A DNA stretch of 64,000 bases from Acidobacteriaceae bacterium (GTDB taxonomy: Bacteria > Acidobacteriota > Terriglobia > Terriglobales > Acidobacteriaceae): assembly GCA_030049955.1 (NCBI GenBank), contig JASIJX010000177.1:10670-74669 (forward strand), read 5' to 3'. Below are positions 35,001 through 42,599 of the stretch, piece after piece. The position numbers and the translations under genes were made by a program. Every line of letters begins with the position of its first letter. Positions within the stretch are counted from its first letter, which is position 1. The notes beneath the pieces are model-generated. The model ran no database searches. It saw nothing but the letters and a program-made list of their open reading frames with translations, and was not told the origin of the DNA.

Positions 35001-35640
35001 CTTTACCATGAACGGCTTTTACGATCTGCCTTTTGGCGAAGGCCGGGCGCATATGAACCGCGGCGGGATCGTCAATCTCCTGGGCGGAGGCTGGTCGACT
35101 AGCCTTACATTTGCAGCTCAAACTGGCGAACCCTTCACAGTGACGCCTAACATTACAGCGGCGGGCGGCATCTCGGCGCGAGCCGTCAAAGTGCGCAATC
35201 CCTTCACGGCCGGAGGACAACCTGACCCGTCGAATTCAGCCATCTCGTGCGCAGCGCATACCAGAACGCGGACGAACTGGTATAATCCTTGCGCTTTCGC
35301 CAACCCCTTGCCCGGGTCGGACATTCCCACAAGCGGAACTGGTTCGGAGGTGACCAATCTTGCCCAGGTTCTCCAGTACGTCGGAGGTAACATGGATACC
35401 GTAGAGGGCCCTGGATACGAGCGCATCAATATGTCGGTCTTTAAGGACTTCCCAACCTTCCGCGAAGAGCGCCTCGAGTTCCGCAGCGACGTCTTCAACC
35501 TGTTCAACACGCCCTCTTACGGCTCCCCAAGTGTAACGACCGATAATACGTCCGGCGGGGAGATCACCACGACGAGGACTTTCCAGAACTTCACACCGGA
35601 TGCACGCTTCTTCCAACTTTCTTTGAAGTACATGTTCTGA
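32092..35640 (+). CDS. TonB-dependent receptor with carboxypeptidase-regulatory domain (Oar-like), 1
   Basis: A 1182-residue outer-membrane protein. After a signal peptide (cleavage near residue 41, VATAQMDQG) comes a Cna-B/carboxypeptidase-regulatory-like domain (about 45-135, GTITGLVEDSFGAIIPNASV). Then follow a plug domain with LNGRNWVYIAQLTAG and FILDGIDNN, and a long beta-barrel ending in an aromatic residue (YMF). This type is abundant in Acidobacteriota and is thought to import oligosaccharides or other large substrates. The ATG follows AAGGAG. It lies alone between IS66 remnants, 5 to 6 kb from the glycosidase genes that probably feed it. Confidence 0.9.
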   Translation: MRNKSCSYRRLHRHVRAGIVVLWMSLVFFFTPLCCRVATAQMDQGTITGLVEDSFGAIIPNASVTLTNTDIGLVLQTKSDGSGFYNFSPIKIGHYSVSASAPGFATTTQEKIQLNLQERLNVVLNLHPGNVTESVTVTSAPPLLQSQEGSVAQVISTQTINNTPLNGRNWVYIAQLTAGADPGTGGRGAGTGDFDANGQRVTQNNFILDGIDNNTNTVDFLNGASYVVRPPPDALAEFKMETGDYSAEFGHSAGAVVNASIKSGTNQIHGDLWEYNRNTVLDAQNWNATNNPPYHENQFGATLGGPILKNKLFFFGDAEANRIIYDTPTIETVPTALMRQGNFSELLNTSLTGEAKPVQLYEPNSGGTATLECNSANNVFCASQIDTVAQTILKMYPLPNTNGGDTYNNYNVNLADSDNTWQWDTRMDWNLSARDQIFGRFSYENEVKYFAPPLGSILDGGPSDGSGNVSNLGQNFALSETHIFNPTLVNEFRIGYNYAHFTALGPTPLDDIASTYGFGGVPFSPGYFNGGLPYTNISPESRFGTANATPSIEHENVYQILDNLTKTFGKHSLKFGLDLQSIRFATVQESYVHGEYTFSGLFTSDLNASFTGSGVADFLADQMDSAEIATLSTINDARWYRAAYVQDDWRANSRLTLNMGLRYDYTQPLQEMAGRQANFLPEGGLGPGTGSGVYEIPTKGQGVAIAPAFTNVLAQENITLEYVNNPFLVAAQKANFAPRFGISYSVNPRTVIRGGFGLFYGGLENVGAADNLGRNYPFQFTDSFTAPTCKAGYGNCQNVGLTLENGFSTAIAEGLQNFVSQPLLNTVSTPLKTAYSMEENFAVERDFGNNLALTVGYVGTVGRHLLVVLNTNGAEALINPSRAVSAVFAFPELGTCDYQTGAGISSYNALQTKLEKRYSHGLDFLATYTWSHSLDDAVDILSQNNTAYTDTALVPIRDQYSNSIFDTRQRFTMNGFYDLPFGEGRAHMNRGGIVNLLGGGWSTSLTFAAQTGEPFTVTPNITAAGGISARAVKVRNPFTAGGQPDPSNSAISCAAHTRTRTNWYNPCAFANPLPGSDIPTSGTGSEVTNLAQVLQYVGGNMDTVEGPGYERINMSVFKDFPTFREERLEFRSDVFNLFNTPSYGSPSVTTDNTSGGEITTTRTFQNFTPDARFFQLSLKYMF

Positions 35641-35759
35641 AAGCAGTGCTGTACCGTTCCGGCGGCTCGTACCCTGCTCGGCGCGCAGTCGCTCGAAGAT
35701 GCGTCTGGCAGTGCGCCGTTGCTTCTTTGGCCCTGCCTGTGCGCTTCCAGAATGGCGTC

Positions 35760-36010
35760 AGTCACGCTCAGCCAGGGATACCAGCTGAGGGCGCCGTTGA
35801 ACCGCCAGTCGGAGATTACGCATGCGAAGGCGTCGCGCTGGAACGATCCACTCTAGCCGGCTGGGTTGGCGCATCGACGCAGCTGCTCGCTCCGCTGATC
35901 GCAGCTGTGCGCTGGCACTTGAGAACCGCCAGCAAGGTTCATGCCGATGGCACGTCGCTACCGGTGCTTTCACTAGGACGCGGAAGAACGAAGATCGGAC
36001 CTGACGATAC
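35760..36010 (+). pseudogene. IS66-family transposase TnpC, second fragment
   Basis: In two frames on the plus strand: PLNRQSEIT, LERSTLAGWVGAST, LLAPLIAAVRWHLRTASKVH and DGTSLPVLSLGRGRTKIG, the same TnpC segment as in the 31.4 kb remnant but a diverged copy. It is a fragment without start or catalytic region. It fills most of the gap between the receptor and the metallohydrolase gene. Confidence 0.78.
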
Positions 36011-36128
36011 ACCACCGCGCGATGCCGCCCAGTGGGTCATTTCCTCGGCCCAAGCCCACTCGGTCGGCGCACCAGATCTTTACCAGCCTTCAGGGTTCAC
36101 ATTCGAATAGGCAAGGAGTACGTCTGGC

Positions 36129-38414
36129 ATGACGCGCAAAGCGAAATATAGGATGCGATTTCTTGCATTTCTGTTCTTGTTGCCGTTCACCGCGCCGGCA
36201 CAGATGCTCAGAACCGGCGTCGGTAATTCTGCAATGTCTTTTCAGCCCTTCGCGGATGAAATACGCCAGTTGGAGGCTGCGCTCACTCTGATTGGCCAGC
36301 CCCTAAGTAAAATAGATCACAACAAGATAGAAGCCGCCCTCTCCATGTCCGACACGGAGTCGGCCATTCGTTCAATTCAAGCGATTCTTGATAAGGAAGT
36401 TCTTGTAGTCGTCACAATCAACTCGGAGGGTCAGCCCAGCGTGAGGCACGGCAAAGCGCAGCCTTCGCTTGTTCAAGATGACAACCGAGCCTTTCTCGTT
36501 CAAGTGATTAACCAGGCTGGTGTATCCGCTCCGCTCACTGTGAAGAGCCCGAATACAGGTGCCGTGTATGTTCCTTCCAGCGGAAGCCCTGAACCTGCGC
36601 AGCATTTGACATTGAGCGACGTGCGCGAGCGCTGGGCCGACATTTCGTTGTTCTCCCAACCCCCAATGGAGGCTGGACTTTCCGGCTTGCCCCTGCAGTA
36701 TGAAATCTTGATTGTGACCAGCCGCGACGCCGGGCAGCGCATGGCGCAATTGCTCTTCGATGTGGGAGGGAGATACCCGGATGCAAACGGACAAAGTGAA
36801 ACCTCGATTCTGTTCAATATAGCCCCAGCACGCACGATTACGCTTCATGTCCAGGACAGCGATGGTCGGCCTACAACAGCTTCTTTTGTCTTTCAGGACA
36901 GCTTCGGACGGATCTATCCCAGCCAGGCAAAACGGCTGGCACCCGACTTCTACTTTCAACCCCAGGTCTACCGAAGTGACGGAGAGTCGATACAACTCCC
37001 CCCTGGCTCCTATACAGTCACGTTCACGGGTGGTCCGGAATACCTCACAGAAACCCGAAGGTTCCACGTCAGTCCGAGCAGTCCGCACGATCTTTCCTTT
37101 CAACTACATCGCTGGATCGATCCTGCCCAGGACGGCTGGTTCTCAGGCGATGACCATATCCATCCAGCGGGCTGCTCTCACTATGAGAATCCAACCGAAG
37201 GGGTGAGCCCCAAGGACATGAGCCGTCAGGTGCTGGGTGAGCACCTCAATGTGGGTGCGGTTTTGGTATGGGGCCCTTGCTTTTATTACCAGAAGCAATT
37301 CTTTCGAGGCCGCACCAACGACCCGTCCTCAACGGCACAATCCTTACTGCACTATGATCTGGAAGTTTCGGGTTTTCCCTCCAGCCATGCTGGCCATCTG
37401 GTTCTTCTGGACTTAAAGAGCATCATGTATCCCGGTGCCACACGCATCGAACAATGGCCAACCTGGGATCTTCCCGTCCTGCGCTGGGCAAAATCCCAGG
37501 GCGCTGTCGTGGGCTTTGCTCATTCTGGCTGGGGGCTCGAGGTCCCAACGAATGCGCTGCCAAACTTTATGATTCCTCCCTTTGACGGCATTGGCGCGAA
37601 TGAATACATCGTGGATGTAACTTATCCTGGCGCCGTAGATTTCATCTCAGCAGGGAATACTCCCTATGTCTGGGAGTTGAATATCTGGTATCAGACGCTT
37701 AACGTCGGCTTTCGCACACGCCTTTCGGGCGAGACAGATTTCCCCTGTATCTATGACAGCAAAGTCGGAGAGGGACGGACCTACGTCAAGCTAAAGCCTC
37801 CGCTATCATTCGGCAGTTATGTTAATGCGCTTCAGGATGGCGCAGCTTACGTTTCAGACGGCAGGAGCCATCTGCTTGACTACAAGGTAAACGGGATTGA
37901 GGTAGGTACTCATAATAGCCAGGTGGATCTCGCTGCGCCCAGCACGGTACACATAACGGTAAGTGCTGCTGCACTTCTTCCGGTTCAGCCCAACCCGGCA
38001 ATTGACGAACTCCCATATGACGTACGGCCTTATTGGAGCCTGGAACGCGCACGCATCGGGAAGACTCGCAACGTGCCGGTGGAAGTAGTTGTGAATGGGA
38101 ACCCAGTAGCTCAAAAAGAGATCACAGCGGACGGTACGCTCCAGCATCTGAGTTTCACTGTTCCAATCCACAAGAGCAGTTGGATTGCCATTCGCATTCT
38201 TCCGTCTTCCCACACCGATCCAATATTCGTGCTGATCAACGGGAGACCGATCCGGGCTTCCCGCCAGAGTGCCGAATGGTGCCTGAGGGCCGTGGATCAG
38301 GCTTGGAATCAAAAGTCCCGTTTGATTTCTGCCCGCGAGCTCCCAGATGCAAGGAGGGCGTATGACCATGCTCGTGAGGTCTATCGCCAGTTGCTAAAGG
38401 AAAGTTACGACTAA
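36129..38414 (+). CDS. Secreted CehA/McbA-type metallohydrolase (PHP-like domain)
   Basis: A 761-residue protein with a signal peptide (residues 1-25, ending TAPAQ). The C-terminal half carries a PHP-like metallohydrolase domain: GWFSGDDHIHPAG (HxH metal motif near residue 345), a histidine in VVGFAHSGWGLEV near 465, and a conserved ANEYIVDV. The CehA/McbA group cleaves ester, phosphoester or carbamate bonds; the natural substrate here is unknown. The N-terminal half (30-330) has no family I recognise, with a beta-sandwich segment around 235-330. The ATG follows AAGGAG. It lies downstream of the receptor on the same strand, separated by IS66 debris. Confidence 0.75.
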   Translation: MTRKAKYRMRFLAFLFLLPFTAPAQMLRTGVGNSAMSFQPFADEIRQLEAALTLIGQPLSKIDHNKIEAALSMSDTESAIRSIQAILDKEVLVVVTINSEGQPSVRHGKAQPSLVQDDNRAFLVQVINQAGVSAPLTVKSPNTGAVYVPSSGSPEPAQHLTLSDVRERWADISLFSQPPMEAGLSGLPLQYEILIVTSRDAGQRMAQLLFDVGGRYPDANGQSETSILFNIAPARTITLHVQDSDGRPTTASFVFQDSFGRIYPSQAKRLAPDFYFQPQVYRSDGESIQLPPGSYTVTFTGGPEYLTETRRFHVSPSSPHDLSFQLHRWIDPAQDGWFSGDDHIHPAGCSHYENPTEGVSPKDMSRQVLGEHLNVGAVLVWGPCFYYQKQFFRGRTNDPSSTAQSLLHYDLEVSGFPSSHAGHLVLLDLKSIMYPGATRIEQWPTWDLPVLRWAKSQGAVVGFAHSGWGLEVPTNALPNFMIPPFDGIGANEYIVDVTYPGAVDFISAGNTPYVWELNIWYQTLNVGFRTRLSGETDFPCIYDSKVGEGRTYVKLKPPLSFGSYVNALQDGAAYVSDGRSHLLDYKVNGIEVGTHNSQVDLAAPSTVHITVSAAALLPVQPNPAIDELPYDVRPYWSLERARIGKTRNVPVEVVVNGNPVAQKEITADGTLQHLSFTVPIHKSSWIAIRILPSSHTDPIFVLINGRPIRASRQSAEWCLRAVDQAWNQKSRLISARELPDARRAYDHAREVYRQLLKESYD

Positions 38415-38595
38415 GGATAACAGCCGATATTGCGCGTTGGTTAGATCATCAACCTCCACAAGCAATACCGGCCTCGTTGAGTAAAAAGCAGAATTGTTCA
38501 CGGGATTATCTGGCTATTTTTCTACATTGTGTAAATTGCAATCCTCTAGGCGCAGAAATGAGCATCGGTTGCGTCTCGCAACACAAGGGGGCAAT

Positions 38596-39756
38596 GTGAA
38601 CCGCCGATACATGCTTACTACAGCAATCACGGTAATCTTGGTCCTATTTTTGTTGATGTACCTCTGCCTACGTAGGGATGCATCGCACCGAAATGTTGCA
38701 GGCGCATTCGCTATGGATCAATTGGGCGCCCTTGTTAGTCCCTCAGGAATTGCAGCAGACAGCGTTGGGAATCTATACGTGAGCGCACGAAAACAGAACA
38801 TAGTTCTGAAGGTCTCACCATCTTGGTGGCGGCGCATCCATGGGGGCGGAGTAAAGATCGAAGCGGGGACTGGCGATCTCGGGTTTGGGGGTGACGGAGG
38901 ACGATCGGAAAACGCAACACTGGCCTCCCCGTTGGGCCTCGCAGTCGATTCCGCGGGAAATCTCTTCATTGCCGATACCGGCAACAATCGTATCCGCCGC
39001 GTAGATGCCGAAACTCATGTCATCACGACAGTAGAGGGAAATGGTGCCCTGAGCGGAGGATTAGGCGAGCCCGTTTCCATAGCTGTCGATAAGGATGAAA
39101 ACTTATACATCGGTGAAAGTATGTCGCTCGGAATCCTGCGTGTCGACGCATTCACGCACATTGTCACCAAAGTAATTGGAGCCGGACTGTCTGGCGTACC
39201 TTTGGCAGCGGAGCCCGCGGCGGGACCTTTTTGGGTTGCGATTAGCGACTCCCGCGGGCTTTTTTTCTCAAACCCAAATCAAAGCACTGTTTTCTGGTTT
39301 GATAGCACTACGAATCAAATCCATCCGATTACAGGTAGTGCGCTATGCGAGCACTCTAAAGATGGAAATTTGGCCACCGGATCTTCGCTATGTTTTCCGG
39401 AAGGGCTTGTTCTTGAAGGCGGCAAGCAGCTTTTTATTGCCGACACCGGCAATAACCGCATCCAGCGCATGGATCTAAACACGGGTGTGATTTCTACTGT
39501 TGCCGGCGCGGGAGAGGCTGGTAATTCGGGCGACGGAGGACCAGCAGTAAATGCAAAACTGGATGGTCCGATGGGGATTGCAATAGACAGTAATGGGAAC
39601 CTTTACATCGCGGATACAGGAAATAACTGTATCCGCAAGCTGAATGCAGAGAATGGGGTGATCAGCACCTGGGCGACTGCCCGGGACCTATCGACGGCTG
39701 TCCGTGCCGGCCGGCAGAAACAGAAACTTCGCGGAACTGCAGAACCAAAGGTTTAA
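38596..39756 (+). CDS. NHL-repeat (beta-propeller) protein, membrane-anchored
   Basis: A protein of about 386 residues with one N-terminal membrane helix (residues 6-24) and six or so NHL repeats. IADTGNNRIRRVD, IADTGNNRIQRMD and IADTGNNCIRKLN recur at regular spacing, with the GFGGDGGRSENATLASP and NSGDGGPAVNAKLDGP segments typical of secreted bacterial NHL proteins. It should form a beta-propeller outside the cytoplasm that binds a ligand. I start at the GTG at 38596, preceded by AAGGGGG; an ATG at 38611 is the alternative. It is followed by a converging gene after 106 bases. Confidence 0.78.
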   Translation: MNRRYMLTTAITVILVLFLLMYLCLRRDASHRNVAGAFAMDQLGALVSPSGIAADSVGNLYVSARKQNIVLKVSPSWWRRIHGGGVKIEAGTGDLGFGGDGGRSENATLASPLGLAVDSAGNLFIADTGNNRIRRVDAETHVITTVEGNGALSGGLGEPVSIAVDKDENLYIGESMSLGILRVDAFTHIVTKVIGAGLSGVPLAAEPAAGPFWVAISDSRGLFFSNPNQSTVFWFDSTTNQIHPITGSALCEHSKDGNLATGSSLCFPEGLVLEGGKQLFIADTGNNRIQRMDLNTGVISTVAGAGEAGNSGDGGPAVNAKLDGPMGIAIDSNGNLYIADTGNNCIRKLNAENGVISTWATARDLSTAVRAGRQKQKLRGTAEPKV

Positions 39757-39862
39757 CGTTCCAGGAAATCACCGAGGCTTTGCACACAAAATTCTCTACG
39801 AGAGTGTGTCAACAAAAATTTTTCTTCGTAAATGACTATAATGGGACTCCTGCAACGTGCAA

Positions 39863-41425
39863 TCAGAGAGTAGGCGCGGAGATTCTTAACAGCACTACCC
39901 CATGAGATGGGACGTTGGCGGTATAGCTGTTTCCACTCACGGAAACGATCTGGTGAGTCCACACATTGCGAACGATCGTGTGTCCAACGGCTATGTGAAT
40001 TCCTAAAGCACTCCAGGAGATCTGAATAGGGTTGGCCTGAGTCCCGCGGTTGAAGAGGCCTATAGCCCAGGCTCCGCCGGAGAGACGCCGCCGGTAGACA
40101 TCCGTGCTCTGCTGATGCATGACATCCTCGACGGGCAATGCGGCGCGATCCTGATCGATAGCGATGAGCTCGCCATTGGTTAGAATGTCTCTGACTTCAG
40201 GGGTCATGATTCGCAGATCGTTCCCTGCAATGAGCGGGGCTCTCAGGAGTGCCCACAAACTCATCTGGGTGCGATCTTCATCCGGCGTCAGGGCGCCGTT
40301 CCCTACTTCCAGGCTATCGGGATCGTTCCAATGTCCTGGAGTGGCATATTTTCCGATTTGCACCTGGTTGAAACCAATCTTTTCAATGGATTCCCACGTG
40401 TCGGTAATATCGCTCGTTGTGCGCCATAGATTCGGACCTGCCTTTGCCGCCCATGTCCAGACACCGGGAGAACCGATGCTCAGGCTGTAGACTATGGGGC
40501 GACCGGTGTGGAGCAACGCCTCTCCCATCTCCTGATAGACAGAGCGAAGATCGGTCGATGGATAAATGAGTCCGGCAGTGCACCAGTCATATTTGAGAAA
40601 GTCATAGCCCCATGCGGCGAAGGTTCGTGCGTCCTGATCCACGTGCCCGTAGCTCGCTGTGTAGCCGCCGCAACTGCGCGGTCCCGGGCTCGAGTAAATG
40701 CCAATCTTCAGTCCCTTGGAGTGAACATAATCGGCGAGAGCCTTCATGTCTGGAAACCTGCCGTTGCCGCGAAGATTTCCTTGGGCATCACGCGTGCCCT
40801 CCCAACCGCCATCGATGTTCACGTATTGATACCCCACCTTGCTCATACCGCTGGAGACCATGGCGTCAGCTATTCCGCGGATGGTTCGATCATCAATTTT
40901 GGTATGAAACAGGTTCCAGCTGCTCCAGCCCATTGGCGGCAGTTTCGCCAGGCCATTGTAAGGAACATTGCGCAGAGCAGGAAGCGGCAGTGCTGTCGGA
41001 TAAATCTCATCGTGCGTCGTGCGTTCCAGCGTGCCGTGAATCACCATCTCTCCGTTGCCGTTGATCGTCACGGGCTTGCGCTCTGTCATCTCCACTACAG
41101 AACCGTGTATCGTTCCATCGTAGGTGACGCCGTAAGTGTGGCCCGCATGGGTAAAGGAACCTTCCATATGCAGAACGCCATCTTCAACGGTGCCGTTAAG
41201 CGCCATTTGCCGGAAGCCGATGTCGGTGCCCCGAATCGAGTTGCCGTTCTGGTTCAGTTTGAAGAATCCAGTGCCCCCATTCGGCACCCGGAATGCCCAG
41301 AGGCCAGTAAGTTCGTCTGAATGGGTTGCGTGAGACCTGCACCCAAAGAGAGGGAAAACCAATACGAGCAGGAATGCGAAGAGACGGAAGCGGATTGCGA
41401 ATTTTCTAGACATCGTTGTTCTCAT
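39863..41425 (-). CDS. Alpha-galactosidase-type glycosidase, family GH27, lipoprotein
   Basis: A 520-residue enzyme. The leader ends in the lipobox FPLFGC (Cys about residue 29). A beta-rich N-terminal domain (35-135) precedes the GH27 barrel, which starts at PPMGWSSWNLF. The nucleophile is Asp280 in FLKYDWC and the acid/base is probably Asp339 in RTTSDITDTW. The C-terminal beta domain ends at the stop. It should remove alpha-linked galactose (or arabinopyranose) residues. The nitrilase-family gene follows upstream on the same strand with a 37-base gap, suggesting one operon of 45.3 to 39.9 kb. Confidence 0.88.
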   Translation of the reverse strand: MRTTMSRKFAIRFRLFAFLLVLVFPLFGCRSHATHSDELTGLWAFRVPNGGTGFFKLNQNGNSIRGTDIGFRQMALNGTVEDGVLHMEGSFTHAGHTYGVTYDGTIHGSVVEMTERKPVTINGNGEMVIHGTLERTTHDEIYPTALPLPALRNVPYNGLAKLPPMGWSSWNLFHTKIDDRTIRGIADAMVSSGMSKVGYQYVNIDGGWEGTRDAQGNLRGNGRFPDMKALADYVHSKGLKIGIYSSPGPRSCGGYTASYGHVDQDARTFAAWGYDFLKYDWCTAGLIYPSTDLRSVYQEMGEALLHTGRPIVYSLSIGSPGVWTWAAKAGPNLWRTTSDITDTWESIEKIGFNQVQIGKYATPGHWNDPDSLEVGNGALTPDEDRTQMSLWALLRAPLIAGNDLRIMTPEVRDILTNGELIAIDQDRAALPVEDVMHQQSTDVYRRRLSGGAWAIGLFNRGTQANPIQISWSALGIHIAVGHTIVRNVWTHQIVSVSGNSYTANVPSHGVVLLRISAPTL

Positions 41426-41462
41426 AGTTTCCCATCGCCAGCCATTCTTCTCGCTGGTTCCT

Positions 41463-42497
41463 TTATGGTTCGCTCAGGGGATTGCGCTGTCGAGGACTAT
41501 CGCTGACCACTCCCCAACTCATGATCTCATCGTCCCGCTTTTTCATCGGATAGAGATTGTAAAAGTGCTCACCTTTCGGCTGACTGTCCGGGAAGTCGTA
41601 AACCAGCATGCCGGGCTCGTTCATTGGTAATTGTTTCGGTATAGTGGCATCTGGCCGGGCGATGAAGGAGCCCCAGTGCGAATAGGGATGGGAAGAGTTA
41701 TTCACTACTGCCCATATGCGATTGTCCGCGCAGCGGGTCGGAACCTCGTGTGTATTGAGAACGTCCAGGCTGGTCGGGCCTCGGTCTTCTGCATTGTACA
41801 TGGAGTGAAGCATCAGCTTTACGCCCAGCTCCCGGTAGGCAATGTAATGCTGGGGCCAGCAGATGTCATAGCAGATTGCCAGCCCAATTTTTGTGCCGCG
41901 GATCTCACGCGTCACGAGCCGGTTGCCGGCCGAGTAGTGATCCTGGTCGCGTTTCGTCAAAAAACACTTGTCGTAACGATCCAGGAGCACGCCTTGCGGC
42001 GAGATAAGATAGAGACAATTCGTTGGCTTAATATTCTCACCCAAGAAATGAGCCGATCCAAGAACCAGGTACATGTTCAGCTCTTTGGCCAACGTCCGTA
42101 GTCCGGCTATTTCCTTGCGCAGCGCATTCCAGTCATAGTTTTCGAAGGTAGGGATATCAAACCCGGCGTATCCAGATAAGCAGCCCTCCGATGTATGCAG
42201 TAGATGGGCGTTCTTGCTAGCAGCTTCGTGCATGAAATTCCGAATATAGTTGCCATTTGCAGCCACATCGGCGCTCACCGGAAACTGGCAGGTCGCAACC
42301 CTCAGTATTTCCGCTGTTGCGATTGAAGTTTCGCGTTCGGGCAAAGGAATCGGCATCTGGGGCGCTGCCTCATCGGCATGAGCAGAGAGCGATGGCAATG
42401 CAGCCAGCCCCGCGGCCCCTGCAATCGCTTTGCTGGCCGCTCGAAGGGCCTGGCGTCGCGTAATGAATCTAGATTCGTCGCTACCTTGTGCGCTCAT
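41463..42497 (-). CDS. Nitrilase-superfamily carbon-nitrogen hydrolase, Tat-exported
   Basis: A 344-residue enzyme whose start (42495-42497) follows AAGG and gives a twin-arginine leader (TRRQALRAASKAIAG). The Glu-Lys-Cys triad is intact: Glu in TSEGCLSGYAGF, Lys in LDRYDKCFLT and Cys in LAICYDICWP. The superfamily hydrolyses nitriles, amides or carbamoyl groups. Export is unusual, since most relatives are cytoplasmic. The position between GH27 and GH3 glycosidases suggests it removes an amide-type group from a glycan or glycoside (inference). Confidence 0.82.
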   Translation of the reverse strand: MSAQGSDESRFITRRQALRAASKAIAGAAGLAALPSLSAHADEAAPQMPIPLPERETSIATAEILRVATCQFPVSADVAANGNYIRNFMHEAASKNAHLLHTSEGCLSGYAGFDIPTFENYDWNALRKEIAGLRTLAKELNMYLVLGSAHFLGENIKPTNCLYLISPQGVLLDRYDKCFLTKRDQDHYSAGNRLVTREIRGTKIGLAICYDICWPQHYIAYRELGVKLMLHSMYNAEDRGPTSLDVLNTHEVPTRCADNRIWAVVNNSSHPYSHWGSFIARPDATIPKQLPMNEPGMLVYDFPDSQPKGEHFYNLYPMKKRDDEIMSWGVVSDSPRQRNPLSEP

Positions 42498-42599
42498 GGT
42501 GAGCCTTTTACCCCCCAATCCTTCGTTCAAACTTGCGCATTTAAGAAACCGATTATCGACTTACTCACCCGGAAGAGTCACTAGGTTTCTGCAATTGTG

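Noticed and set aside
42544..42590. AGAAACC / GGTTTCT inverted repeat near the start of the nitrilase-family gene
   Set aside because: Seven-base arms with a 33-base loop are easily found by chance and there is no T-run.
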